Assembly: GCF_003675875.1 (NCBI RefSeq)
Contig: NZ_ML014752.1
Span: 1-64,000 of the forward strand
Direction of reading: 5' to 3'
DNA from: Halostella limicola
Lineage (GTDB): Archaea; Halobacteriota; Halobacteria; Halobacteriales; Natronoarchaeaceae
Length of the DNA stretch: 64,000 nt
The position numbers and the translations under genes are program-made. Shown in pieces: positions 1 to 9,058 of the stretch. The stretch's first letter is position 1; every line of letters starts with the position of its first letter. The notes under the pieces were generated by a model, which saw only the letters and a program-made list of their open reading frames with translations, searched no databases and had not been told where the DNA came from.

Positions 1-1584
1 CACCGTGATGTAGCCGTCCTCGTCGATCTTCGCCCCGTCCTCCGGGAAGTACACCCACTCATCGGCCTCCTCGTCGGAGTACTCCGCCCAGTACTCCGAG
101 ACGAACCGCTCGTCGTTCTCGTACAGCGTTCGCAATATTCCCGGCCACGGCTTGTCGACGGTGAGATAGCCCGCGCGGCCGGCCTCGACCTCCTCGCCGC
201 TCTCGTCGACGATGCGGGCGTCGATACCCGGAAGCGGGGGGCCGGCGCTGCCGGGCTTCATCTCACCGACGCCGGGGAGCGTGGTGACCATCATGCCGCC
301 GGTTTCGGTCTGCCACCAGGTGTCGACGACGGGACACTCCTCGCCGCCGATGTGCTTGTAGTACCACTTCCACGCCCGCGGGTTGATCGGCTCGCCCACC
401 GTTCCCAGCAGTCGCAGCGAGGAGAGGTCGTGGCGCTCGGGGAACTCCGCGCCCCACTTCATGAACGCCCGGATCGCCGTGGGCGCGGTGTACAGCTGGT
501 CGACGGCGTACTTCTCGACGATCTCCCAGAGGCGGTCCTTCTCGGGGTAGTCGGGGGTGCCCTCGTACATCACCGTCGTGGTGCCGAGCGCGAGCGGGCC
601 GTACACGATGTAGGAGTGACCCGTGATCCAACCGATGTCCGCCGAGCACCAGTACGTGTCCTCCGGCTTGATGTCCAGTACGGCCTGACTGGTCCAGCTG
701 ACGTACGAGAGGTAGCCGCCGGTGGTGTGTTTCACGCCCTTCGGCTCGCCGGTCGTCCCCGACGTGTACATCAAGAATAGCATGTCCTCCGCGTCCCGCG
801 ACACCGGCTCGACGCGCTCGCCCTGGTAGTCGGCGACGAGGTCGTCGTAGTCGTGCGCGCTGTCGCCGAGGAAGTGGGTGAGCTCGTCGCCGAGGCGGTC
901 GACGACCACCACGTCGCTCACCTCGTGGTCGACGCCGCGGAGCCCCTCGTCGGCCTTCTGCTTGTGGTTGAGGGCGTCGCCGCGGCGGTAGTAGCCGTCG
1001 CAGGTGACCAGGTACTCCGAGTCGGCGCTGTTCATCCGCGTCGCGAGCGCGTCCGCCGAGAACCCCGCGAACACCACGCTGTGCGGTGCGCCGATACGGG
1101 CGCACGCCAGCATCGCGATGGGGAGTTCCGGCACCATCGGCATGTACAGCGTCACCACGTCGTCCTCCTCGACGCCCATGTCCCGCAGCGCCGCCGCGAA
1201 CTCGTTGACCTCGCGGTAGAGGTCCTGATAGGTGTACGTGCGTGTCTCGCCCAGTTCGCCCTCCCACTTGATGGCGGCCTGGTTCTTCCGGCCGCTTTCG
1301 ACGTGGCGGTCGATACAGTTGTACGAGGCGTTCAGCGAGCCGCCGGTGAACCACTCGTAGAACGGCGCGTCGGAATCGTCGAGCACCTGATCGTACTCCT
1401 CGTCCCAGTCAAGCAGGTCGGCCGCTCGCTCCCAGCACTCCGGCCAGTTCTCCTCGAACTCATCGTAGATGTTCGGGTCCGAGACGTTCGCCTGCTCCTC
1501 GAACGACTCGGGCGGATCGAACGCCTCCTGTTCCTCGAGCCGCGCCTCGAGCTGTACGTCCGGGGATTCGTCATCGTCTGCCAT
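1..1584 (-). CDS. acs: Acetyl-CoA synthetase, 3' end outside window
   Basis: Activates acetate with ATP and CoA to acetyl-CoA through an acetyl-adenylate, in the cytoplasm. Reading the minus strand from the ATG at 1584 gives an uninterrupted frame to the window edge (528 residues). It has the N-terminal ACS region (about residues 40-100), the adenylate-forming P-loop YTSGTTGEPKG near residue 275, and the downstream TWWQTETGG motif that contacts the adenylate. The family is usually about 650 residues, so the C-terminal lid with the catalytic lysine lies beyond base 1. The start is supported by a TATA-like element 25-30 nt upstream (1609-1614), which would give an almost leaderless mRNA. The neighbouring mutase gene also handles acyl-CoA. 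Family assignment is secure; substrate preference for acetate over propionate is inferred. Confidence 0.95.
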   Translation of the reverse strand, partial: MADDDESPDVQLEARLEEQEAFDPPESFEEQANVSDPNIYDEFEENWPECWERAADLLDWDEEYDQVLDDSDAPFYEWFTGGSLNASYNCIDRHVESGRKNQAAIKWEGELGETRTYTYQDLYREVNEFAAALRDMGVEEDDVVTLYMPMVPELPIAMLACARIGAPHSVVFAGFSADALATRMNSADSEYLVTCDGYYRRGDALNHKQKADEGLRGVDHEVSDVVVVDRLGDELTHFLGDSAHDYDDLVADYQGERVEPVSRDAEDMLFLMYTSGTTGEPKGVKHTTGGYLSYVSWTSQAVLDIKPEDTYWCSADIGWITGHSYIVYGPLALGTTTVMYEGTPDYPEKDRLWEIVEKYAVDQLYTAPTAIRAFMKWGAEFPERHDLSSLRLLGTVGEPINPRAWKWYYKHIGGEECPVVDTWWQTETGGMMVTTLPGVGEMKPGSAGPPLPGIDARIVDESGEEVEAGRAGYLTVDKPWPGILRTLYENDERFVSEYWAEYSDEEADEWVYFPEDGAKIDEDGYITV

Positions 1585-1608
1585 ACTAGACGCTTTCACG
1601 ACAACCTT

Positions 1609-1614
1609 GTTAAA
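1609..1614 (-). promoter_or_regulatory. TATA element of acs
   Basis: On the minus strand the sequence reads GTTTAAC, 25-30 nt before the acs ATG. This spacing is typical of haloarchaeal leaderless promoters. It lies in the 188-nt gap before the mutase gene, where I see nothing else. Confidence 0.5.
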
Positions 1615-1772
1615 CGTACCTCAAGGAGTAAGCGAAACCGCAAGATGGCGCGGGGCGAACCGCCGGTGAGCGCTCGCGGGCAGCGGCGGCGACAGAGGAG
1701 TGGTCGTATCCGCAGACCGGTATCGCCGACCCCGTGGCGGCGAACTACGGACCCGACTTCCGGCTGTCCCTG

Positions 1773-3473
1773 TCAGGCGACACTCGCGGTCTCCTGGTAG
1801 GAGCCGTAGCGCTTCTCGAACACCTGCATGATCTCGCCCATCGTGGCGTAGGCCTTCACGGCGTCGACGATGGGCGGCATCACGTTGTCGTCGCTCTCGA
1901 TGGCGTCGTCGATGGCCGCGAGGGCGGCCTCGACGGCCTCGTCGTCGCGCTCCTCCTTGACGCGCTCCAACCGGTCGCGCTGCTTGCGCTGGACGTCCTT
2001 GTCGACCTTGAGGATCTCCGGGCGGGTGTCCTCCTCGATCTCGAACCGGTTGACGCCCACGACGACCTCGTCGCCGCGCTCGACGCGCTCCTGGTACTCG
2101 TAGGAGGCGTCCTGGATCTCCCGGTGGAAGTAGCCGTTTTCGATGCCCGTGAGGACGCCGTCGCGAACCGACCCGTCGCCCATCTCCCGGATCTCCTCGA
2201 TGTACGCCATCGCCTTCTCCTCGACCTCGTCGGTGAGCGCCTCGACGGCGTAGCTGCCGCCCAGCGGGTCGACGATGTCGGCGGCGCCGCTCTCCTCCGA
2301 GATGATCTGCTGGGTGCGCAGCGCGACCCTGACGGCCTCCTCGCTGGGGAGCGCGAGCGCCTCGTCGAAGCTATTCGTGTGGAGGCTCTGGGTGCCGCCG
2401 AACACGCCGGCGAGCGCCTGGATGGTGACGCGGACGATGTTGTTCATCGGCTGCTGGGCCGTCAGCGACTGGCCGGCGGTCTGGGTGTGGAACTTCAGCT
2501 GCTTGGACTCCTTGCGTTCGGCGTCGTACCACTCGTCCATGACCCGGGCGTAGATGCGCCGCGCGGCGCGGAACTTCGCCACCTCCTCGAAGATGGAGTT
2601 GTGCGAGTTGAAGAAGAAGGAGAGCTGCGGCGCGAACTCGTCGACGTCGAGCCCGCGGTCGAGGCAGTCCTCGACGTAGGCGAACCCGTCGGCGAGCGTG
2701 AAGGCGAGCTCCTGCACGGCGGTCGAGCCGGCCTCGCGGATGTGGTAGCCCGAGATGGAGATGGGCTTGAACTTCGGCGTCTCGTCGACGGCGAACTCGA
2801 TGGTGTCGGTGACGACGTCGAGGCTCGGCTCCGGCGGGACGACCCACTCCTTCTGCGCGATGAACTCCTTCAGCATGTCGTTCTGGAGCGTTCCGCGGAC
2901 CTCGTCGCGGGGCACGCCCTGCTGGTCGGCGAGCGCGACGTACATCGCGTAGATGACGGGCGCGCTGGGGTTGATCGTGAAGGAGGTCGACACCTCGCCC
3001 AGGTCGATGCCGTCGAACAGGATCTCCATGTCCCGCAGGGTGTCGACGGCGACGCCCTCCTTGCCCACCTCGCCGTCCGAGAGCGGGTCGTCGGAGTCTT
3101 TCCCCATCAGGGTCGGCATGTCGAACGCCGTCGAGAGGCCGGTCTGGCCCTCCTCGGTGAGGTAGTGGAAGCGCTCGTTGGTCTCCTCCGCGGTGCCGAA
3201 GCCGGCGAACTGCCGCATCGTCCACGTCCGGCCGCGGTACATCGTCGGGTAGACGCCGCGGGTGAACGGCGGCTCCCCGGGGAAACCCAAGTCCTCCGCG
3301 TAGTCCGTCTCCGAGACGTCCTCCGGCGTGTAGAGGCGGTCGACTTCCAGGTTCGACACCGTGGCGAAGCGGTCGCGGCGCTCGCCGTAGCGCTCCAGTA
3401 CCGGGTCGAGCGTCTCCTCCTCCCACTCCTCCCTGGCCTCGCGGATGTCCGCGAGTTCGTCATCGTCGTACAT
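1773..3473 (-). CDS. mcmA: Methylmalonyl-CoA mutase, catalytic (large) subunit
   Basis: Interconverts L-methylmalonyl-CoA and succinyl-CoA by a B12 radical mechanism, linking propionyl-CoA metabolism to the TCA cycle. The 566 residues correspond to the substrate-binding barrel. Recognisable segments are GFPGEPPFTRGVYPTMYRGR near residue 65, the STAFDMPTLMGKDSDDP stretch, the QTAGQSLTAQQP motif and the IVDPLGGSYAVE motif. The cobalamin-binding domain is absent, as usual in archaea, where a separate small subunit supplies it; that gene is not in this window. A longer frame begins at 3500, but the ATG at 3473 is preferred because a TATA-like CTTAATG lies at 3498-3503, 25-30 nt upstream, inside the longer reading. 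The gene has its own promoter and runs in the same direction as acs. Confidence 0.93.
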   Translation of the reverse strand: MYDDDELADIREAREEWEEETLDPVLERYGERRDRFATVSNLEVDRLYTPEDVSETDYAEDLGFPGEPPFTRGVYPTMYRGRTWTMRQFAGFGTAEETNERFHYLTEEGQTGLSTAFDMPTLMGKDSDDPLSDGEVGKEGVAVDTLRDMEILFDGIDLGEVSTSFTINPSAPVIYAMYVALADQQGVPRDEVRGTLQNDMLKEFIAQKEWVVPPEPSLDVVTDTIEFAVDETPKFKPISISGYHIREAGSTAVQELAFTLADGFAYVEDCLDRGLDVDEFAPQLSFFFNSHNSIFEEVAKFRAARRIYARVMDEWYDAERKESKQLKFHTQTAGQSLTAQQPMNNIVRVTIQALAGVFGGTQSLHTNSFDEALALPSEEAVRVALRTQQIISEESGAADIVDPLGGSYAVEALTDEVEEKAMAYIEEIREMGDGSVRDGVLTGIENGYFHREIQDASYEYQERVERGDEVVVGVNRFEIEEDTRPEILKVDKDVQRKQRDRLERVKEERDDEAVEAALAAIDDAIESDDNVMPPIVDAVKAYATMGEIMQVFEKRYGSYQETASVA

Positions 3474-3566
3474 GATCGTAAATATTGCCGGACCGCCCAT
3501 TAAGGATTCCGGGAGCGGAAGCGGGGACCGGCGAGACGGAGTGAGAAGAACCGACCCGCGCCCCGC

Positions 3567-4361
3567 CTACTGCAGACGCTCGGTCGTCTCGACGAGCGGG
3601 TGCCGCGCGTAGTCGACCACCTCGACGTCTTCCAGCGACTCCAGCCCCTCGTTCGCCGCGGTGCGTTCCATCCCCAGTTCGACGCCTTCGTCGACGACGA
3701 TGACGTAGGCGTCCATCTCGTCGATGTCGAGGCGGTCGGCGGCGAGGACGCGGTGGTGCCCGTCGGCGAGCAGGAGCTTCCCGTCGTTGTCGATGACGAC
3801 GAGCGGCTCCGCGAGACCGCGCTCCAGCTCGTAGCGCCGCCCCTCCAGTTCGTCCGCGTACACCCGTCCCTGCGTGGGCGTAAGCTCGGCGAGGGGGACC
3901 TCGCGGCGCTCCTCGCGGAGGTCGAGGTCGTGAATGCTCTCCAACGTCCGGCGGAGCTTGCCGACCTTCTCGGGCGTCGCGCGCTCTATCTGGCTCCGGA
4001 TCACGTCGGCGTTGCTGATGATCCCGACGAGGTTGCCGGCGTCGTCGACCACCGGCAGCTTCTGGATGCCGGAACGCAGGATGACGCGCGCGGCGTCGGT
4101 CACCTTCATCTCTGGATGGGCGACGATGAGGTCGTCAGTCATCACCTTGAACAGCGGGTCGGCGTCGTCGGCCAGCAGCAGGTCCCGCGCGCTGACGAAC
4201 CCCTCGACGCGACGGCGGTCGGTGACGGGGAAGCCGGAGTGCTCCTCGCTCTCGGCGATCCGTTCCGACACCTCGCCGACCGTGTCGTCCGGCGACACCG
4301 TCACCACGTCGCGGGTCATGTACTCCCGCACTCGGGGGTTCCCCTCGTCGGCATCGCTCAT
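3567..4361 (-). CDS. CBS-domain pair fused to ParB/sulfiredoxin-like domain
   Basis: A 264-residue cytoplasmic protein. Residues about 10-130 form two CBS motifs (starts VREYMTRDVVTVSPDDTV and VMTDDLIVAHPEMKV), which bind adenosyl ligands in other proteins. Residues about 150-245 resemble the ParB/Srx nucleotidase fold, with the ADGHHRVLAA motif near residue 205. CBS plus ParB-like fusions occur in archaea but the function is not established. Whether the ParB-like part acts on DNA, a nucleotide or a protein cannot be told from sequence. A T-rich TATA-like element (4388-4395) lies about 30 nt upstream, so the gene probably has its own promoter despite the 39-nt gap from the DHH gene. Confidence 0.8.
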   Translation of the reverse strand: MSDADEGNPRVREYMTRDVVTVSPDDTVGEVSERIAESEEHSGFPVTDRRRVEGFVSARDLLLADDADPLFKVMTDDLIVAHPEMKVTDAARVILRSGIQKLPVVDDAGNLVGIISNADVIRSQIERATPEKVGKLRRTLESIHDLDLREERREVPLAELTPTQGRVYADELEGRRYELERGLAEPLVVIDNDGKLLLADGHHRVLAADRLDIDEMDAYVIVVDEGVELGMERTAANEGLESLEDVEVVDYARHPLVETTERLQ

Positions 4362-4400
4362 ACGTGCAGGACGCCGCCTGCGAGCAAAAAGGTTCCCGGA

Positions 4401-5909
4401 CTACGTCCCGTGGTCGCCCGGCGAGTCGTCAGGGTCGGCGGCCGCAAAGGGGAACTCGAAGCTCCCAGTCTCGTTCGAGAACGAGGTCGTCCGGTCGACG
4501 CGGGTGTCCTGCACCGCGTCGAAGAAGCGGTCGGTGATCACGTCCCGAACGACGCTGTCCAGCCGCTCGTCGGCTTCCACCTCGCCGATGACCCCGAGCG
4601 GTATCTGCGCCCCGGCCATGTCCGCGTGGCCGCCGGCGCTGCCGATCTGGTCGTAGGCCGACCGCAGGGTCTCGCCCAGGTCCAGCGTCGCCCCCCGCGA
4701 CCGCGCGGAGAGGTAGATGACGCCGTCCGCGTAGCCGTACACGACCGTCGTGTGGATCCCGTCCATGTCGAGCAGCCTGTCCGCGGCCTGTGCGAGGGCG
4801 TCGCGGTCGCTGATCTCGCCGACGCAGGAGCAGAGCACGTCGTCGCGGACCTCCCGGTTTCGGACGGCGCTGGCGACCGTCTCCAGCGTGTCGGTGCTGA
4901 CGCTCGGCGACTCCACGCGCTCCAGCACGCCGGCGTCGACGTGGGGCAACAAAAGCGCCGCCGCGTCGAAGTCGGCGGCCGACACCTCGCGGCTGAAGTC
5001 CGCGGTATCGATCCGGATGCCGTAGAGCAGCGCCGTCGCCACGGTCCGGTCTATCTCCAGGCCGAACTGGTCGAGATACCCCGTCATGAGCGTGCTGGTC
5101 GCGCCGACGTCGCTCCGGAGGTCGACGAACTTCGCCTCCACGGGCGCTCGCGGCGGGTGGTGGTCGATCACCACGTCGATCGGCGTGTCCTCCGGGAGCT
5201 GGTCGTTGACGCCGGGCCGCGAGTGGTCGACCAGCGCGAACCCGTCGAACGCGTCCAGGTCGTCGTCGGGGCCGAGCCGCCGGAGGTCGAGGTCGAGCAG
5301 GTTCACCAGCGCGCGGTTCTCTTGGTGGCTGATGTCGCCGTAGTAACACGCGACCGCGTCGATGCCGACGGTCTCTGCGACCAGCGACAGCGCGATCGCG
5401 CTGGCGATGGCGTCCGGGTCCGGGTTGTCGTGCATGACCACCGCCAGCGTGCCGCCGATCCGCTGGAGCGTCCGGCGCAGGCGGCGCGCCTGCACGCCCT
5501 CCTCGCTCGCCACGAGGTCGATCAGGTACGCCGCCGTCGCGCCGCCGGGGTCGACGACCGCGTCGGCCGCCGCTTCGAGGGCGGCGCGCTGCTCGTCGGT
5601 CGGGTCGACGCCCGCGTACGCCAGGCGGAAGGCGTCGGGGTACGCCGTTGCCGCCTGCTGCGCGAGGCGGACGTTGCGCTCGGCGTCGTCGCCGGCGACC
5701 ACCACCACGTCGACCGTGGCCGGCGCTGCCTCGTCGGCGATAGCGGGATCCGCCGGGTCCGCGTGCCGGGCGCGCACGTTGTCGTTCCGAAGCGTCTCGA
5801 CGCGGTCGCGGTCGCCGCAGACGACTTCGAGGTCGCCGTCGCGGCGGGCGATCTTCTCGACGAGTCGCTGGCCGACCGCCCCGCACCCCAGCACCAGCCG
5901 GGAAACCAT
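4401..5909 (-). CDS. TrkA-N plus DHH/DHHA1 phosphoesterase fusion
   Basis: A 502-residue soluble protein. Residues 1-125 are a Rossmann TrkA-N domain (LVLGCGAVGQRL glycine motif at 5-16). From about residue 150 comes a DHH phosphoesterase: DNPDPDAIAS (motif I), LVDHS (motif II), IDHHPP (motif III), and the DHHA1 motif GSAGGHADMAGAQ near residue 435. DHH enzymes hydrolyse small phosphoesters or nucleic acids using Mn2+. A nucleotide-binding TrkA-N domain suggests ligand-controlled hydrolysis, perhaps of a cyclic dinucleotide or nanoRNA; this is inference. All metal-ligand motifs look intact. A TATA element TTTTAA at 5933-5938 (minus strand) sits 24-29 nt upstream of the ATG. Confidence 0.87.
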   Translation of the reverse strand: MVSRLVLGCGAVGQRLVEKIARRDGDLEVVCGDRDRVETLRNDNVRARHADPADPAIADEAAPATVDVVVVAGDDAERNVRLAQQAATAYPDAFRLAYAGVDPTDEQRAALEAAADAVVDPGGATAAYLIDLVASEEGVQARRLRRTLQRIGGTLAVVMHDNPDPDAIASAIALSLVAETVGIDAVACYYGDISHQENRALVNLLDLDLRRLGPDDDLDAFDGFALVDHSRPGVNDQLPEDTPIDVVIDHHPPRAPVEAKFVDLRSDVGATSTLMTGYLDQFGLEIDRTVATALLYGIRIDTADFSREVSAADFDAAALLLPHVDAGVLERVESPSVSTDTLETVASAVRNREVRDDVLCSCVGEISDRDALAQAADRLLDMDGIHTTVVYGYADGVIYLSARSRGATLDLGETLRSAYDQIGSAGGHADMAGAQIPLGVIGEVEADERLDSVVRDVITDRFFDAVQDTRVDRTTSFSNETGSFEFPFAAADPDDSPGDHGT

Positions 5910-5932
5910 ACCCCTACTCGCGGCCCCGGCGG

Positions 5933-5961
5933 TTAAAACGTAGCGCTCTCCGGGAGAGCGC
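5933..5961 (-). terminator. Hairpin plus T-tract after nuoN, overlapping next promoter
   Basis: Arms GCGCTCTC (5943-5950) and GAGAGCGC (5954-5961) form a perfect 8-bp stem with a 3-nt loop. On the minus strand it is followed by TACGTTTTAACC. It can terminate the nuo transcript, and its T-tract is also the TATA box of the downstream DHH gene. Confidence 0.55.
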
Positions 5962-6014
5962 GGAAACGAGCCGAGAACGAAACGCGAACGACGAACCGAG
6001 AAGCGGTCCGCCCG

Positions 6015-7523
6015 TCAGGGCACCAGCGCCGCCGCCGCGCTGATGGCCGTCTCGGAGACGGGGCCGAACGCGGGCAGGAGCGCGACCGTCATGACGGCCG
6101 CGAACACGATGGCGGCGTAGATGCCGACCGGCTGTTCGGTGACGCCGACCTTCGCGACGTCGTCGCTCGGGTCCTCGATCCACAGCGCCTTGACGACCCG
6201 GGAGTAGTAGTACAGCGACAGCGCGCTGTTGATCGCGCCGATCGCGGCCAGCCACCAGAAGCCGGCGTTGACGGCGCCCATGAACAGGATGTACTTGCTC
6301 GCGAAGCCGCCGAACGGCGGCAGGCCCGCGAGACTGAGCATGAACACCGTCATCGCCAGCGAGGCGACCGGGGCCCGCGACGCGAGACCGTTGTAGTCCT
6401 CGAACGTGCGGCCGACGTCCCAGTACTCCGCGAGTGCGACGAACAGGAACGCGCCGGTGTTCATGAAGCCGTAGACGACCAGGTGCATCATCCCCGCGCC
6501 GAGCACGAGGTCGCTGTTCGACCCCGTGATCGCCGCCAGGCCGATGAGCGCGTAGCCCGCGTGCCCGACCGAGGAGTACGCGAGCATCCGCTTGACCTCA
6601 TCCTGGGTCGCCGCGGCGAAGTTACCGAGCGTCATCGTCACGACCGCGAGGATCTGGACCGCGAACACCCAGTCGACGCCGATCTCGAGGAACTGCTCGA
6701 CCGGGAACGCGACGGTGAACACGCGGAACGCGACGACGAAGCCGGCGGCCTTCGACGCCGAGGAGAGGAACGCGCTGATGGGCGCGGGCGCGCCCTCGTA
6801 CGCCTCGGGCGCCCAGAAGTGGAACGGGACGGTCGCGGTCTTGAACGCGACCCCGCCGAGCACCAGCAGGACGCCCAGACCGAGGACGCCGACGAGTTCG
6901 GTGCCCGCGGCCGCCTCGGCGACGGCGGTCAGCTGGAGCGAGCCGGTGACGGCGTACACCAGGCTGATGCCGTAGACGAAGATCGCCGAGGAGAGCGCGC
7001 CGATGAGGAAGTACTTCAGGCCCGCCTCGACGCTTCCGCGGTTTTCCTTGAGGAACGCGACGAGCGCGTACGAGGAGAGGCTGAGCAGCTCGAAGCTGAC
7101 GAACACGGTCGCCAGGCTGGCCGCGCTGGCCATCGTCGCCATGCCCGTCGCCGCGAGCAGGACGAGCGAGTAGTACTCGGCCTGGTAGCTGTGACCGCGC
7201 AGGTAGTCGTAGCTCGCGACCGTCACCATCGCCGTCACGCTCGTGAAGATGAACGTGAACAGCAGGCTCATCTGGTCGACGACCAGCTGGTCGCCGAACA
7301 GCGAGATGACGCCCCGCCCGTCGGGGTCACCGACGCCGGCGGCCAGGAACCAGCCGGTAACGGCGAGCGCGAGCAGGGCGCCGGTCGTCGCGGTGCCGGC
7401 GAGCGCGGGGCGGTTCGACGAGTCGGGGTCGATGCTGTCGATGAGGAGCAGGACCAGCGATGTCGCCGCCAGGATCAGCGCGGGGGCGAGGCCGGCCCAC
7501 TCAGGGAGTTCGTACAGAGCCAT
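6015..7523 (-). CDS. nuoN: Complex I subunit NuoN (antiporter-like)
   Basis: A 502-residue multi-span membrane protein of the Mrp-antiporter-like group (ND2/NuoN), one of three proton-channel modules of respiratory complex I. Hydrophobic helices run through almost the whole length. A conserved stretch is FKTATVPFHFWAPEAYEGAP near residue 235, with the typical channel lysine. The DEVKRMLAYSSVGHAGY motif sits near residue 315. It is the last gene of the nuo cluster and its ATG overlaps the nuoM stop by one base (TGATG), implying translational coupling. The usual length is about 480-500. Assignment to N rather than M or L rests on position and the short length. Confidence 0.93.
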   Translation of the reverse strand: MALYELPEWAGLAPALILAATSLVLLLIDSIDPDSSNRPALAGTATTGALLALAVTGWFLAAGVGDPDGRGVISLFGDQLVVDQMSLLFTFIFTSVTAMVTVASYDYLRGHSYQAEYYSLVLLAATGMATMASAASLATVFVSFELLSLSSYALVAFLKENRGSVEAGLKYFLIGALSSAIFVYGISLVYAVTGSLQLTAVAEAAAGTELVGVLGLGVLLVLGGVAFKTATVPFHFWAPEAYEGAPAPISAFLSSASKAAGFVVAFRVFTVAFPVEQFLEIGVDWVFAVQILAVVTMTLGNFAAATQDEVKRMLAYSSVGHAGYALIGLAAITGSNSDLVLGAGMMHLVVYGFMNTGAFLFVALAEYWDVGRTFEDYNGLASRAPVASLAMTVFMLSLAGLPPFGGFASKYILFMGAVNAGFWWLAAIGAINSALSLYYYSRVVKALWIEDPSDDVAKVGVTEQPVGIYAAIVFAAVMTVALLPAFGPVSETAISAAAALVP

Positions 7524-9058
7524 CAGTGACCACCTCCGAGGCCCGCTTCGACCAGGGGCATCTGGTTGACGGCGTCACGGATCATCTCGAAGAAGAGATC
7601 CGGCTCGACGCCCAGGACGATGACGAGCAGCAGCAGGGCGAAAAGCGGCGCCACGTCGTGCAGCGGCGCGGGGCCGACCTCGTAGTCGGTGTCGAGCCGG
7701 AACGGCCCGAACAGCGTCCGCTGCATCGCGAAGAGCAGGTAGCCCGCGACGATGACGATGCCGAACATCGCCACCGCGGTGAACACCGGTGCGCCCGAGA
7801 GCGTGCCCGAGCGGAACGCGCCGAGGAACACGAAGAACTCGGCGGCGAAGCCGGACATCAGCGGCAGCCCCATGTAGCCGAACGCGCCGCCGACGAGGAT
7901 GCCGACGGTGACCGGCATCCGGTCGGCCAGCCCGGACATGTCCGTCACCATCCGGGTGTGGGTCGTGTTGTAGATGACGCCGACGGCCATGAACATCAGG
8001 CCGGAGATGAGGCCGTGGGAGATCATCTGGAACGTCGCGCCGCCGACCCCGTAGGTCGTATACGCGACGAGGCCGAGGAGTACGTACCCCATCGAGGAGA
8101 CCGAGGAGTACGCGACGATGCGCTTGAGGTCCTGCTGGGCCAGCGCCAGCAGGGCGCCGTAGATGACGCTCACCACGGCGAAGATGGCGATTATCTCCGC
8201 GTACTGGGTGGCGACGTCGGCGAGCATCGTGAAGTTGAACCGCAGCAGGGCGTACGTACCCATCTTCAGGAGGACGCCCGCCAGCAGCACCGACACCGGG
8301 GTCGGGGCCTCGACGTGGGCGTCCGGCAGCCAGGTGTGGAACGGGACGACGGGCACCTTCACGGCGAACCCGGCGAACATCGCGACGAACGCGCCGGTCT
8401 TCAGCGCGCTCACGCTCGTCCAGCCGGGCGCCTGCAGCTGGTCGTTGGCCAGCGCCTGCGCGACCGTCGGCAGGTCGAACGTGTCGACGGGCAGGTTGAA
8501 CACCAGCGCGACGAAGCCGATGAACATCGCCAGCGAGGCGACGTTGGTGTAGACGAACACCTTGATCGCCGCGTACTTCCGGCGAGGACCGCCCCAGACG
8601 CCGATGAGCAGGTACAGCGGGACGAGGACGGCCTCCCAGAAGACGAACCACACGAAGAAGTCGAGCGCCGCGAAGACGCCGAGCAGGCCCGCCTCCATGA
8701 ACAGCACCAGCCCGTAGAACTGGGACTGGCGCTCGTCGATGGGCGTCCACGCCGAGACGATCGCGAGCGTGACGAGCACCGTCGTCAGGACGACCAGCGG
8801 CATGCTGATGCCGTCCAGACCGGTGTGCCAGTTGAGCGAGTACGCGCCCAGCGATATCCACTCGGCGGACTGCTCGAAGGCGAGTTCGCCGCCCATCAGG
8901 GCGTTGCCGGTTCCGTCGAACTGACTGTACATCACGAGGCTCCCGACGAGCGGGAGCGCGCTGATCCCGAACGCCAGTTCGCCGGCCCAGCGGTTCGGCG
9001 CGGCGAAGGTGACGAGCGAGCCGACGAACGTGACGACGATGAGTGTCTCGATCAACAT
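7523..9058 (-). CDS. nuoM: Complex I subunit NuoM (antiporter-like)
   Basis: A 511-residue membrane protein of the ND4/NuoM type with about 14 predicted helices, forming a proton channel in complex I. Diagnostic segments are the FVFWEAVLVPLYLLIGVWGG helix with a conserved glutamate, KVPVVPFHTWLPDAHVEAPTPVS near residue 230, and DLKRIVAYSSVSSMG near residue 315. It starts one base after the nuoL stop and overlaps nuoN by one base. The length is normal and nothing looks damaged. Confidence 0.95.
   Translation of the reverse strand: MLIETLIVVTFVGSLVTFAAPNRWAGELAFGISALPLVGSLVMYSQFDGTGNALMGGELAFEQSAEWISLGAYSLNWHTGLDGISMPLVVLTTVLVTLAIVSAWTPIDERQSQFYGLVLFMEAGLLGVFAALDFFVWFVFWEAVLVPLYLLIGVWGGPRRKYAAIKVFVYTNVASLAMFIGFVALVFNLPVDTFDLPTVAQALANDQLQAPGWTSVSALKTGAFVAMFAGFAVKVPVVPFHTWLPDAHVEAPTPVSVLLAGVLLKMGTYALLRFNFTMLADVATQYAEIIAIFAVVSVIYGALLALAQQDLKRIVAYSSVSSMGYVLLGLVAYTTYGVGGATFQMISHGLISGLMFMAVGVIYNTTHTRMVTDMSGLADRMPVTVGILVGGAFGYMGLPLMSGFAAEFFVFLGAFRSGTLSGAPVFTAVAMFGIVIVAGYLLFAMQRTLFGPFRLDTDYEVGPAPLHDVAPLFALLLLVIVLGVEPDLFFEMIRDAVNQMPLVEAGLGGGH

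Noticed and set aside
1734-3503. A 589-residue plus-strand frame opposite the mutase gene
   Set aside because: Repetitive Leu/Val/Asp/Arg composition with no domain; shadow of the methylmalonyl-CoA mutase gene.
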